The notes under the pieces were generated by a model. It searched no databases. It saw nothing but the letters and a program-made list of their open reading frames with translations, and had not been told where the DNA came from. The translations under genes and the position numbers were made by a program. Shown piece after piece: positions 52,254 through 61,546 of a stretch of 64,000 bases of DNA (positions within the stretch are counted from its first letter, which is position 1; every line of letters begins with the position of its first letter). This DNA is from Mogibacterium diversum (lineage in GTDB: Bacteria; Bacillota; Clostridia; Peptostreptococcales; Anaerovoracaceae), in the NCBI RefSeq assembly GCF_002998925.1, contig NZ_CP027228.1:248001-312000 (forward strand), in the 5' to 3' direction.

Positions 52254-53498
52254 ATGGCAGAGGAAATCAAAAAGCCTAAGAAGCCAATTGATCCTAATTC
52301 AGCTAAATTCAAGCTTGGGAAAATTGCTGGTGATGCATTTGCAAGTGCGATTGAAGCTAAGAAGGAAGGTATTCCAGTTGCATGGGTTTCAAGTAACTTT
52401 CCGGTAGAGATACCAGAGACTTTAGGCATCGCTACTGCATATCCTGAAAATCAGGCTGCAGGAATCGCTGCCCGTGGTGCAGGGGAGAGAATGTGTAACG
52501 TTGCAGAAGCAGATGGTTATTCGAACGATATCTGCGCATATGCGAGAGTGAGCCTCGCATACGCCAAGCTCAAGGAGTGTCCAGAGCAGGATGTAGCGAT
52601 GCCAGATGTGCTTCTATGTTGCAACAATATCTGTAACTGCATGATCAAGTGGTACGAGAATCTAGCAAGGGATTTAAATATTCCGATGATTATCCTAGAC
52701 ATACCATTTAACCCTGATTACGAAGTATCTGACGCTGAGGTTGAATATGTTTCCGCTCAGTTCTGGGACGCAGTTCACCAGCTCGAGAAGCTATTTGGAC
52801 TAAAGTGGGATGATGAAAAGTTCAAGCAGGTTACAGGTTTTAGCTGCAGAGCGAGCAGAGCTTGGCTCGATGCGACAGCACAGGCAAAATACGTACCTTC
52901 TCCATTCAATGGATTCGATCTATTAAACCACATGGCTGTAATGGTTACGGCGAGAGGTAAGGAAGAAGCAGGCGAGGCAATGGAGACACTTCTCAAGGAG
53001 TATAAGGAAAATCACCTAAATGGAACAAGTACATTTAGGGCAGAAGAGAAGTACAGAATCATGTTCGAAGGAATCGCTTGCTGGCCATATCTGAGAGCAA
53101 CATCTCATGGTCTCAAAGATCGCGGCATCAACATGGTGACAACGATATATGCGGATGCTTTTGGGTTTGACTATCATTCATTCGATGAGATGATCAAGGC
53201 TTACTGCAGTGTACCAAATGCTATAAACCTCGAGAAGTCGAGAGATAAGAGAATAAAGCTTTGCAAGGACAACCACGTGGAAGGATTGCTTGTACATACC
53301 AATCGTTCATGCAAGCTGTGGAGCGGATTCATGTACGAGATGAGCAGACAGATAGGAGAGGCTTGCGATATACCAGTTACAAGCTTTGATGGAGACCAGG
53401 CAGACCCAAGGAACTTCTCTGAGGCACAATATGATACGAGAGTGCAGGGCCTTATGGAAATTATGGAGTCAAACAAAGCTGAGAAAGGAGATAAGTAG
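52254..53498 (+). CDS. hadB: 2-hydroxyacyl-CoA dehydratase alpha subunit
   Basis: 414 residues. The ATG at 52254 has AGGAGG seven bases before it, better than the ATG at 52248. HgdB/HadB family features: SSNFPVEIPETLGIATAYPENQAAGIAARG, CNNICNCMIKWYENLA and HTNRSCKLWSGFMYE, with conserved cysteines for the [4Fe-4S] cluster. With HadC it removes water from (R)-2-hydroxyacyl-CoA to (E)-2-enoyl-CoA by a ketyl-radical route. Confidence 0.93.
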   Translation: MAEEIKKPKKPIDPNSAKFKLGKIAGDAFASAIEAKKEGIPVAWVSSNFPVEIPETLGIATAYPENQAAGIAARGAGERMCNVAEADGYSNDICAYARVSLAYAKLKECPEQDVAMPDVLLCCNNICNCMIKWYENLARDLNIPMIILDIPFNPDYEVSDAEVEYVSAQFWDAVHQLEKLFGLKWDDEKFKQVTGFSCRASRAWLDATAQAKYVPSPFNGFDLLNHMAVMVTARGKEEAGEAMETLLKEYKENHLNGTSTFRAEEKYRIMFEGIACWPYLRATSHGLKDRGINMVTTIYADAFGFDYHSFDEMIKAYCSVPNAINLEKSRDKRIKLCKDNHVEGLLVHTNRSCKLWSGFMYEMSRQIGEACDIPVTSFDGDQADPRNFSEAQYDTRVQGLMEIMESNKAEKGDK

Positions 53499-53500
53499 CT

Positions 53501-54619
53501 ATGACATACAGTTCAATTAAAGAGTTTCATGAGATAGCATCATCTCCTCGCAAACAGATCGATAAATACCTTGCAGAAGGCAAGAAAATCGTGCTTACAG
53601 TTCCTTACTACACACCCGATGAAATTGTATACTCTATGGGGCTTGTTCCAATGGGAACTTGGGGCGCAGACATGGAGCTTAACAGAGCGAAGGAATACTT
53701 TCCTGCATTCATGTGCTCTATCGTGCAATCAATCCTAGAACTAGGAATCTCCGGAAAGTTCAAGGGTGCGAGCGCAATCATAATCCCGTCTCTCTGTGAC
53801 ACTCTCAAGACTATGGGTGAGAACTGGAAGTATGCAGTACCAGACATCAAATTCATACCTATGACCTATCCGCAGAACAGAAAGCCTGCATATGGAATCG
53901 CCTATACGAGGGCTGGATACGAAAGAGTCATTAAGGATCTTGAGGAATGTACTGGCGCGAAGTTCTCGATGTATAGGCTAGCTGAATCGAACAAGCTTTA
54001 TAACGAACACAACGAAGCGATGAGACGAGTGGATGAATTACTTGCAAGACACGCAGAAGTGACGGTGCAGGAGAGAAGCGATATATTTGCAAGCGCTAAC
54101 TATATGCTTGTAGAGGAACATACCGCTCTTGTAAAAAAACTTATCGCCGAGCTTGAAGCTTCCGAGGAGAGCGTAGGTAATTATCCGGTGGTTGTATCTG
54201 GAATTCTTACCGACATGACAGGATTAAGTGAAGCTTTCGATGAGATAGGAATTCATATCGTAGCAGATGATGTCTGTGCACATTCAAGGCAGTATAGAAC
54301 TGATGTGCCAGATGGAGATGATCCACTACAAGCTCTCGCTGTTAAATTTGCAAACACTGACAATTGCTCAGTTCTCTATAACGTAGAAAAGCCAAGAATT
54401 CAGTGGATTATAGATATAGCGAAGGAGAGAGGCGCAAAGGGAGTTGTCGTGGTAATGACAAAGTTTTGTGATCCTGAGGAATTCGACTTCGTATGTATTA
54501 AGGAAGCTTGTGAAAAAGCGGATTTACCACTTGCCCTAGTTGAGGTTGACAGGCAGATGAAGCAGTTTGAACAGGTTAAGACTAACCTCGAAACATTCCG
54601 TGACATGTTAATGTTTTAA
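53501..54619 (+). CDS. hadC: 2-hydroxyacyl-CoA dehydratase beta subunit
   Basis: 372 residues, starting two bases after the hadB stop with AAAGGAG overlapping the end of hadB. HgdC/HadC family pattern: VPYYTPDEIVYSMGLVPMGTWGAD, CSIVQSILELGISGK, PSLCDTLKTMGENW, KFCDPEEFDF, with conserved cysteines for its cluster. It forms the heterodimer with HadB. Confidence 0.93.
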   Translation: MTYSSIKEFHEIASSPRKQIDKYLAEGKKIVLTVPYYTPDEIVYSMGLVPMGTWGADMELNRAKEYFPAFMCSIVQSILELGISGKFKGASAIIIPSLCDTLKTMGENWKYAVPDIKFIPMTYPQNRKPAYGIAYTRAGYERVIKDLEECTGAKFSMYRLAESNKLYNEHNEAMRRVDELLARHAEVTVQERSDIFASANYMLVEEHTALVKKLIAELEASEESVGNYPVVVSGILTDMTGLSEAFDEIGIHIVADDVCAHSRQYRTDVPDGDDPLQALAVKFANTDNCSVLYNVEKPRIQWIIDIAKERGAKGVVVVMTKFCDPEEFDFVCIKEACEKADLPLALVEVDRQMKQFEQVKTNLETFRDMLMF

Positions 54620-54657
54620 AACGCATCAAACATATAGATAAATTCAAGGAGGATAAA

Positions 54658-55896
54658 ATGGGAAATAGACCACTTGAGGGAATCAGAGTTGTTGAGATGG
54701 CAACATTTATCGCAGCACCTTGTACAGCAAGGTTTCTAGCTGACCTAGGAGCTGAAGTTATAAAGGTTGAGCCACCTATGGGAGATCCACTACGATACAC
54801 TGCGGTTAATGAAGGAAGACCTTTAGACCAGAAGGAGAACACATCCTACGACCTTGAGAATGCAGGCAAGACCTGTATCTCGCTCAACACAAAGTCTGAG
54901 GAGGGAAGAGAGGCTTTAGAGAAGCTTTTGGCAACTGCGGACGTATTTATCTGCAACTGGCGTCAGTCACCTCTGAAGAGAGCAGGGTTAGATTGGGATA
55001 CTCTGCATGAGAAATACCCTAAGCTAGTGTACGGATATGTATCAGGATACGGAGAAAAAGGTCCTGATAAGGATCTCCCAGGATTCGACTTTACTGCATT
55101 TTACGCAAGAGGCGGCATCTTAGGACCTCTTCGTGACAAAAACAGCTTGCCAATGCTAACAGTTCAGGGCTTCGGAGACCACCAGGTTGCTATGAACCTA
55201 GCAGCCGGAGTTCTCGCAGCACTATTCAAGGCTAAGATGACTGGTGAAGGTGATCACGTAGTGGTATCGCTATTCCACAGCGCAATATGGGATATCTCAC
55301 TGATGCTGCAGGCAAGCCAGTACGGAGCAGATAGCACTCAGTACCCTATGGAGAGGTGGAAGCTAGGTAATCCGCTTGTGCTCTGCTATGAGACAGCTGA
55401 TGGTCAATGGCTACAGATAGCAATGCCTCAGTACGATAGACATTATCCAATACTGATGAACGCTATGGGCTATCCAGAACTTGCTGACGATGCTAGATAT
55501 TATCCACAGAAGAATCTAATTCCTAATCGTGAAGAGTTCTCAGCGTGGATAACTGCAGAGTTTAAGAAAAAGACTTGCGACGAATGGTGCAAGCTGCTGG
55601 ATGCAAATGATTTGCCATACGCAATTGCTCAGGAGTGGGACAGCCTCCTAGAAGATAAGCAGGCATGGGCATCGGATTGCTTCTATGAGATGTCTTATAG
55701 CAACGGAAACAAGCGTACACTCGTAAGACCTCCAGTTTTATTCGACCAGATGGGACTACCTCCATATGAGAGAGGACCTTATCTTGGAGAGCAGACAAAG
55801 GATATTCTCGGTGAACTTGGGTACTCTGCCGAAGCTATAGATGAGTTAATAAAGAGTGGTGCTGCAATCGATATGGATCCAGCACTTAGGGACTAA
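54658..55896 (+). CDS. hadA: family III CoA-transferase (2-hydroxyacid CoA transferase)
   Basis: 412 residues. CaiB/BaiF fold: GIRVVEMATFIAAPCTARFLADLGAEVIKVEPP at the N-terminus, GFDFTAFYARGGILGP near residue 140 holding the catalytic Asp, and the GEGDHVVVSLFHSAIWD block. It moves CoA from the product acyl-CoA (such as isocaproyl- or phenylpropionyl-CoA) to the (R)-2-hydroxyacid. The start follows AAGGAGGATAAA. Confidence 0.92.
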   Translation: MGNRPLEGIRVVEMATFIAAPCTARFLADLGAEVIKVEPPMGDPLRYTAVNEGRPLDQKENTSYDLENAGKTCISLNTKSEEGREALEKLLATADVFICNWRQSPLKRAGLDWDTLHEKYPKLVYGYVSGYGEKGPDKDLPGFDFTAFYARGGILGPLRDKNSLPMLTVQGFGDHQVAMNLAAGVLAALFKAKMTGEGDHVVVSLFHSAIWDISLMLQASQYGADSTQYPMERWKLGNPLVLCYETADGQWLQIAMPQYDRHYPILMNAMGYPELADDARYYPQKNLIPNREEFSAWITAEFKKKTCDEWCKLLDANDLPYAIAQEWDSLLEDKQAWASDCFYEMSYSNGNKRTLVRPPVLFDQMGLPPYERGPYLGEQTKDILGELGYSAEAIDELIKSGAAIDMDPALRD

Positions 55897-55962
55897 TTTA
55901 AAATATACAGGGAAAATGCATAGGTTTGACACAAGAAAAGTGATTTACAAAGGAGAAATGGT

Positions 55963-56964
55963 ATGAAAATTACTGCATATGAAGTTAGACCTGATGAAGA
56001 GCCTGTCATCAGAAATCTATGTGAGAAGTACGGTATAGACGTGGTTATTACAAGAGCAAATCTTGACGATACTACAGTTAACCTTGCTGAAGGAAGTGAT
56101 GGAATCACTACTCTAGGGCAGAGCACATATTCTAACGAGGTGCTTGATGAACTAAAGAAGATGGGTGTTAAGGTACTAGCATCACGCTGCGTAGGATACA
56201 ATCACATGAATGTTGAGTATGCTAAGAAGCTTGGATTTAAGCTTTGTAACGGTACATATGCTCCAAATGGAGTTGCGGAATACTCTGTAATGGCGATACT
56301 GATGTGCATGCGTCACCAGAAGAAAGCGCTGTATAACACAAATGACAACGACTTTACACTAAAAGGCAAGATGGGTAGAGAGCTTAGATCTCTCACAGTG
56401 GGAGTGCTAGGCGCAGGAAAGATTGGTAAAACCGTAATCAAGATTCTAAGTGGATTTGGCTGCAAAATCCTAGCATATGACGTAATTCAGGATGACGAAG
56501 TTAAGGAATATGCAACATACGTTGATATGGATACCATATACAAAGAATGCGACGTAATAACAATCCATATGCCACTACTGCCAGCTACAACCGGCATGAT
56601 TGACAAAGAGGCTGTGGCAAAGATGAAGGATGGAGTAATCATCATCAACAATGCAAGAGGTGAACTACTCGATGTAGATGCTATTATCGAGGGTATTGAA
56701 AGTGAAAAAATCGGTGCACTCTTCTGTGATGCATTTCCAGGAGAGACTGGTATTATCCACATTCCACATAGCACAGACATTATCAGAACTGAAGGAATGC
56801 CTTACTTTAAGCTTAAATATCTGCGTTCATTCGTAAACGTATATCACACACCACACATGGCATTCTTCACTGAAGAGGCAGCTGAATCTATGGCAGCATG
56901 TGGAGTTGACAGCATCTATGAGATTTTGACAGAAGGTAAGTCATCTCATGAAATACCATGCTAA
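55963..56964 (+). CDS. ldhA: (R)-2-hydroxyacid dehydrogenase
   Basis: 333-residue D-2-hydroxyacid dehydrogenase. NAD-binding GVLGAGKIGKTVIKIL near residue 147, the VITIHMPLLP block, NNARGELLD with catalytic Arg, GALFCDAFPGETG, and the histidine in YHTPHMAFFTEEA near residue 297. It reduces 2-oxoacids from transamination to (R)-2-hydroxyacids with NADH. In Clostridioides difficile ldhA comes first in this gene set, while here it follows hadA. The start follows AAAGGAG. Confidence 0.93.
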   Translation: MKITAYEVRPDEEPVIRNLCEKYGIDVVITRANLDDTTVNLAEGSDGITTLGQSTYSNEVLDELKKMGVKVLASRCVGYNHMNVEYAKKLGFKLCNGTYAPNGVAEYSVMAILMCMRHQKKALYNTNDNDFTLKGKMGRELRSLTVGVLGAGKIGKTVIKILSGFGCKILAYDVIQDDEVKEYATYVDMDTIYKECDVITIHMPLLPATTGMIDKEAVAKMKDGVIIINNARGELLDVDAIIEGIESEKIGALFCDAFPGETGIIHIPHSTDIIRTEGMPYFKLKYLRSFVNVYHTPHMAFFTEEAAESMAACGVDSIYEILTEGKSSHEIPC

Positions 56965-56976
56965 GGAGGTAAATAA

Positions 56977-58119
56977 ATGATTTTAGATCGAAAGCATGCA
57001 CTTCAGCAGAAACTGTTCCGCGAGTTTGCAGAGACAGAATTCACCAAGGAACTTCAGGATGAATTAGATGAAACGGGTGAATTTAACTGGGATATGCACA
57101 AGAAAATGGCCCGTTATGGATTTATGGGAGTGAAGATTCCTGAGGAGTACGGCGGAGCTGGAGCTGACAGCTTGACATACGTACTCATGGATGAAGAGTT
57201 CGCTCGCCAGGATGCAGTTCTTGCAATATATGCAAATACATCAAATTCGCTCGGCGGAGGACCTCTTCTGCTCGCAGGAAGCGAGTCTCAGAAAAAGGAA
57301 TATTTACCACAGGTTGCAAGCGGTGAGAAGATTCTCGTGTTCGGACTCACTGAACCTGGCGCAGGTTCAGATGCAGGTGGAACTACTACAACAGCAATTC
57401 CGGATGGTGATGACTTTATCATCAATGGTCGTAAGTGCTTCATATCTGGTGCACCTATGGCTGACTGGATTATCATCTATGCAAAGACAGATCTATCTCA
57501 AAAGGGTTCTCGCGGAATCTCGATGTTCATCGTAGATATGCACGCAGATGGCGTATCGCTCGGAGCACCAGAGAAAAAGATGGGAATCAATGGATATCCA
57601 ACTTCTGATGTAGTATTTGAAGATGTAAGGGTGCCAAAGGCAAATCTTATCGGACCTCTCAACAAGGGCTTCCAGTATGCAATGAAGACGCTTGACGGAG
57701 GTAGACTCGGAGTAGCTGCTATGTCGGTAGGAGTAGCTCAAGGCTGCCTAGATGAGGCTGTAAAGTATGCAAAGGAGCGAAAGCAGTTTGGCCGCAGAAT
57801 CGCAGATTTCCAGGGCGTGAGCTTCATGATCGCTGAGATGCAGGCTGATGTTGAAGCTGCAAGACAGCTAACATATCACGCAGCTACGCTCAAGGACCAG
57901 AATTCTCCTCAGGCAGGAATGGCTTGCTCTATCGCTAAGTACTTCGCTGCAGAAGCTGCAAACCGCTGCGCTTACAAGGCTGTACAGATTCATGGTGGAT
58001 ATGGCTATATCAAGGAATATAGAGTAGAGAGACTTTATAGAGATGCTCGTATCATGAGCATATTCGAAGGAACCAGCCAGATTCAGGAAGTTGTAATCGC
58101 AAATAATTTGCTTAAGTAG
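56977..58119 (+). CDS. acdB: acyl-CoA dehydrogenase (enoyl-CoA reductase)
   Basis: 380-residue flavoprotein. FAD and acyl-CoA motifs: FGLTEPGAGSDAGGTTTTA, AVQIHGGYGYIKEYRVERLYRDARI, and the catalytic base Glu364 in FEGTSQIQ. It works in the reductive direction with EtfAB to reduce 2-enoyl-CoA, probably bifurcating electrons to ferredoxin as in the leucine and phenylalanine pathways. It starts 12 bases after ldhA. Confidence 0.95.
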   Translation: MILDRKHALQQKLFREFAETEFTKELQDELDETGEFNWDMHKKMARYGFMGVKIPEEYGGAGADSLTYVLMDEEFARQDAVLAIYANTSNSLGGGPLLLAGSESQKKEYLPQVASGEKILVFGLTEPGAGSDAGGTTTTAIPDGDDFIINGRKCFISGAPMADWIIIYAKTDLSQKGSRGISMFIVDMHADGVSLGAPEKKMGINGYPTSDVVFEDVRVPKANLIGPLNKGFQYAMKTLDGGRLGVAAMSVGVAQGCLDEAVKYAKERKQFGRRIADFQGVSFMIAEMQADVEAARQLTYHAATLKDQNSPQAGMACSIAKYFAAEAANRCAYKAVQIHGGYGYIKEYRVERLYRDARIMSIFEGTSQIQEVVIANNLLK

Positions 58120-58134
58120 AGGAGGAAGGAATAA

Positions 58135-58935
58135 ATGAAAATTTTTGTAACAGTAAAACAGGTTCCTGATACCTCCGGCAAGGTTGCAGTAAACGAGGAT
58201 GGAACACTTAACCGCGCTTCAATGCAGACTATCATCAATCCTGATGACCTTAATGCTGTAGAGCAAGCGCTCACTCTAAAGGAAGAGTTTGGATATAAGG
58301 TAGTAGCTTTCACGATGGGGCCTATGCCAGCTGAAGGAATGCTAAGAGAACTAATGGCAATGGGCGTAGATGAGACAGTACTGGTATCTGCTCGTGAATT
58401 CGGAGGATCAGACACATATGCGACTTCTCAGATCCTTGCAGCAGCAATAGATACTTATGGAATCGAAGAGGATGACATAATAATCGCTGGTCGTCAAGCT
58501 ATCGACGGTGACACTGCGCAGGTAGGACCTCAGATTGCTGAGAAGCTACATCTACCACAGGTTACATATGCCGGTGAAGTTACCAAGGAAGGCGAGTCCC
58601 TTATCATCAAGAGAATGCTCGAAGACGGATATATGCTCGTAAAGGTTCCAACACCTTGCATGATTACTTGCATCAAGGAGCTCAATACACCTAGATATAT
58701 GAGCGTAATCGGAACTGAAAAGTGCTGGGACATGCCACTTAAGATAATGGATTTTGCAGCACTTGAGAATCATCCACTTATCGATAAGACTACCATTGGA
58801 CTAAAGGGTTCTCCAACCAATATCTATAAGTCGTTTACACCTCCAGTTAAGGGTGGCGGCATGATTCTAGAAGGTTCAGACAAGAATACCACTGATGAGC
58901 TTGTATCGATTCTGACAGGCAAGCACATCATATAG
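58135..58935 (+). CDS. etfB: electron transfer flavoprotein beta subunit
   Basis: 266 residues. EtfB features: IFVTVKQVPDTSGKV, INPDDLNAVEQAL, GRQAIDGDTAQVGPQIAE, and the C-terminal KNTTDELVSIL. It carries the nucleotide-binding side of EtfAB and the bifurcating FAD in clostridial complexes. It pairs with etfA 15 bases later. Confidence 0.96.
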   Translation: MKIFVTVKQVPDTSGKVAVNEDGTLNRASMQTIINPDDLNAVEQALTLKEEFGYKVVAFTMGPMPAEGMLRELMAMGVDETVLVSAREFGGSDTYATSQILAAAIDTYGIEEDDIIIAGRQAIDGDTAQVGPQIAEKLHLPQVTYAGEVTKEGESLIIKRMLEDGYMLVKVPTPCMITCIKELNTPRYMSVIGTEKCWDMPLKIMDFAALENHPLIDKTTIGLKGSPTNIYKSFTPPVKGGGMILEGSDKNTTDELVSILTGKHII

Positions 58936-58950
58936 AAAGGAGAATTCAAC

Positions 58951-60066
58951 ATGGCTTACGATAGTTCACAAATCGACGCTTTCAAGAATGTGTGGGTATT
59001 CTGCGAACAGCGCCAAGGCAAGATGATGCCAACAACATTTGAGCTTATATCCGAGGGAAGAAAGCTAGCGGATGAGCTAGGATGCAATCTATACGGAATA
59101 CTTCTCGGAGATGACGTAGATGATCTAGCTTCTGAACTCGGCGGCTACGGGGCAGATGGCGTATACGTATATAACAGCCCACTGCTCAAAAATTATACTA
59201 CAGACGGATATACTAAGGTTATAAGTGAAGCGGTGCAGGAGTTTAGACCTGAGGTAATGCTATTTGGAGCATCTAACATAGGCAGAGATCTTGCACCTAG
59301 ATGCGCAGCAAGACTTCATACAGGTCTCTGTGCAGACTGTACACACCTTGATATAGATCTCGATGGATATATAAACTTCCTGCGTTCTGGCTCATCTCTA
59401 GATGTAGACAATATGAAGTTTGATACTAAGCTCTTTGATGTAAATACCAATCTCAAGATGACTCGTCCTGCATTCGGTGGACACCTTATGGCTACCATCG
59501 TTTGCCCAAGGTTCAGACCAGCTATGGCAACTGTAAGACCGGGTGTAATGCAGAAGAGACCATACGACGAAGCTGGAGCTGCAAATGTAGAGATTATGCA
59601 TCCAGACTTTGAACTTGTGGCTGCAGATATTGAGACAGAAGTACTAGATATCGTTAAGGCTGCCAAGAAAATGGTAGACCTAATAGGTGCTGATGTAATC
59701 GTATCAGTAGGTAGAGGAATTGCAAAGGATGTTGAGGGCGGAATTGCTCTAGCAACTGAGCTTGCAGAACTGCTCGGCGGAGTAGTAGGTTCATCGAGAG
59801 CCTGCGTAGATGCCGGATGGATCAGTGCTGATCATCAGGTAGGACAGACAGGTAAGACTGTTCACCCAAGAATATATGTTGCATTAGGAATATCTGGAGC
59901 AATTCAGCACAAGGCTGGAATGCAAGATTCTGAATGCATCATAGCAATTAACAAGAATGAGACAGCTCCAATCTTCGAGATCGCAGATTACGGAATTACT
60001 GGTGACTTATTCAAAGTTGTTCCACTGCTAATCGACTCAATCAAAGCAGCGAAAGAAACTGCTTAA
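58951..60066 (+). CDS. etfA: electron transfer flavoprotein alpha subunit
   Basis: 371 residues. The FAD-binding C-terminus is typical: VSVGRGIAKDVEGG, VGSSRACVDAGWISADHQVGQTGKTVHPRIYVALGISGAIQHKAGMQDSE in short blocks, and EIADYGITGDLFKVVP. With EtfB it passes electrons from NADH to AcdB and perhaps ferredoxin. A hairpin (ACAGGGG at 60078-60084 with CCCCTGT at 60106-60112) lies between it and butyrate kinase. Confidence 0.96.
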   Translation: MAYDSSQIDAFKNVWVFCEQRQGKMMPTTFELISEGRKLADELGCNLYGILLGDDVDDLASELGGYGADGVYVYNSPLLKNYTTDGYTKVISEAVQEFRPEVMLFGASNIGRDLAPRCAARLHTGLCADCTHLDIDLDGYINFLRSGSSLDVDNMKFDTKLFDVNTNLKMTRPAFGGHLMATIVCPRFRPAMATVRPGVMQKRPYDEAGAANVEIMHPDFELVAADIETEVLDIVKAAKKMVDLIGADVIVSVGRGIAKDVEGGIALATELAELLGGVVGSSRACVDAGWISADHQVGQTGKTVHPRIYVALGISGAIQHKAGMQDSECIIAINKNETAPIFEIADYGITGDLFKVVPLLIDSIKAAKETA

Positions 60067-60139
60067 TATAGGCAAGTACAGGGGTGTGCGGGCACGTACT
60101 GCATTCCCCTGTTCTTCAAAACTGCCAAAGGGGGATAGG

Positions 60140-61270
60140 ATGGAAAAAAAGATATATAACATAGTGGCTATAAATCCTGGATCGACATCGACGAAATTCG
60201 GGTTTTATCACAACTGCGAAAAGGTATTTATCGAGAATATATATCATAAGAAAGATGAACTCGCTCAGTTTGGCAGTATACAAGAGCAGCTAAGCTATAG
60301 AAAACTGCTCGTTGAGAATAGGTGTGCATGCAATGGTGTAAATCTACAAGAGGTAGATGCATTCGTTGGCAGAGGAGGAGGGCTTCTTCCCTCAACAAGC
60401 GGTGTATATTGTATAAATGATAAAATAATTTACGATTGTGAAACCGCAGCCTCTGGAATACACCATCCTGCTCTACTCGCTTCCCAGATAGCAAGGCAGC
60501 TAGCCAATAAATACGAGGCAAAGGCTTATATCGTAAATCCACCAGATACAGACGAATTTCAGGATTTGGCGAGAGTTACAGGCATTAAAGGGATTTACAG
60601 AGATAGTCACGTTCACTGCCTAAACCAGAAGGAGGTAGCAAGACGCTACTGCTTGGAAAAAGGCATAACTTATAATGAGTCAAACTTCATCATCTGCCAT
60701 CTTGGCGGCGGTGTATCCATAACAGCTCACCGTAAAGGCAGGATGATTGATAGCAACGACAATCTAATCGGCGATGGTCCCATGACACCCCTTAGGGCCG
60801 GTACAATACCGGCAAAGAAAATAATTGACATTGCATTTAGTGGTGACTACACGCACGAAGAACTTGAAGATTTGATTGTCAGAAATAGCGGGCTCAGCAG
60901 TCACCTAGGAACTGCTGATGTTCAGGAAATCATGAAACGCATAGAAGAGGATAATGATGAATATGCAAAGCTTGTCCTCGATGCGATGATTTATCAGTTT
61001 GCAAAGGCTGTGGGCGAATGCGCATGTGTACTCAAAGGTGATGTGGATGCAATACTCATTACAGGTGGGCTTGCTAGAAGCGAATATATAGTAAGGAATT
61101 TAGAGAAATACGTAGACTGGATCTCAGAAACGTGGGTGATGCCAGGGGAGTGGGAAATTGCGGCTCTCGCATCCGGTGCATATCAGGCTATGACTGATCA
61201 GGTAGACGTACTCACGTATACTGGAGTGCCAGTTTTCCGAGGTTTTCATTCATTAAAATATCATTTATAG
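60140..61270 (+). CDS. buk: butyrate kinase
   Basis: 376 residues from the ATG at 60140, preceded by GGGGGATAGG; the frame opens at 60086. ASKHA acetate/butyrate kinase motifs: AINPGSTSTKFGFY, GRGGGLLP, CHLGGGVSITAHRKGRMIDSN, DGPMTPLRAGTIP, and ITGGLARSEYI. It makes ATP from butyryl-phosphate. No phosphotransbutyrylase is next to it, so the paired ptb is elsewhere or another acyl-phosphate is used. It is the last gene before a terminator. Confidence 0.92.
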   Translation: MEKKIYNIVAINPGSTSTKFGFYHNCEKVFIENIYHKKDELAQFGSIQEQLSYRKLLVENRCACNGVNLQEVDAFVGRGGGLLPSTSGVYCINDKIIYDCETAASGIHHPALLASQIARQLANKYEAKAYIVNPPDTDEFQDLARVTGIKGIYRDSHVHCLNQKEVARRYCLEKGITYNESNFIICHLGGGVSITAHRKGRMIDSNDNLIGDGPMTPLRAGTIPAKKIIDIAFSGDYTHEELEDLIVRNSGLSSHLGTADVQEIMKRIEEDNDEYAKLVLDAMIYQFAKAVGECACVLKGDVDAILITGGLARSEYIVRNLEKYVDWISETWVMPGEWEIAALASGAYQAMTDQVDVLTYTGVPVFRGFHSLKYHL

Positions 61271-61301
61271 ATATAAACCTTTTTAATTTTTCTTCTTGAA
61301 T

Positions 61302-61327
61302 GCGCAGCTTTATGCTGCGCTTTTAAT
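61302..61327 (+). terminator. terminator after butyrate kinase
   Basis: GCGCAGC (61302-61308) pairs with GCTGCGC (61314-61320), then TTTTAAT. Confidence 0.85.
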
Positions 61328-61424
61328 ATCCGTACAAATATAAGCAAATGATTGACCATAAAAAGGAGCACAAAAAGAATCCGAATGGTACTGAAATTAT
61401 CTGCTAAAAACGAGGCGGACGCAT

Positions 61425-61472
61425 AATCAATATGATAAAATACTAAAGTACATATAGTTTTACATATTGATT
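61425..61472. repeat. 10-base perfect inverted repeat upstream of the rRNA methyltransferase
   Basis: AATCAATATG (61425-61434) and CATATTGATT (61463-61472), separated by 28 bases. It lies 75 bases before the ATG and may be a paired operator. Confidence 0.4.
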
Positions 61473-61546
61473 CTTAGTGAGTTAAAAGATAGGCGTAAAA
61501 CTCAATTAGCCGAGCTAAGTTACGAGTTTTCGAGAAAGTATAGTAT

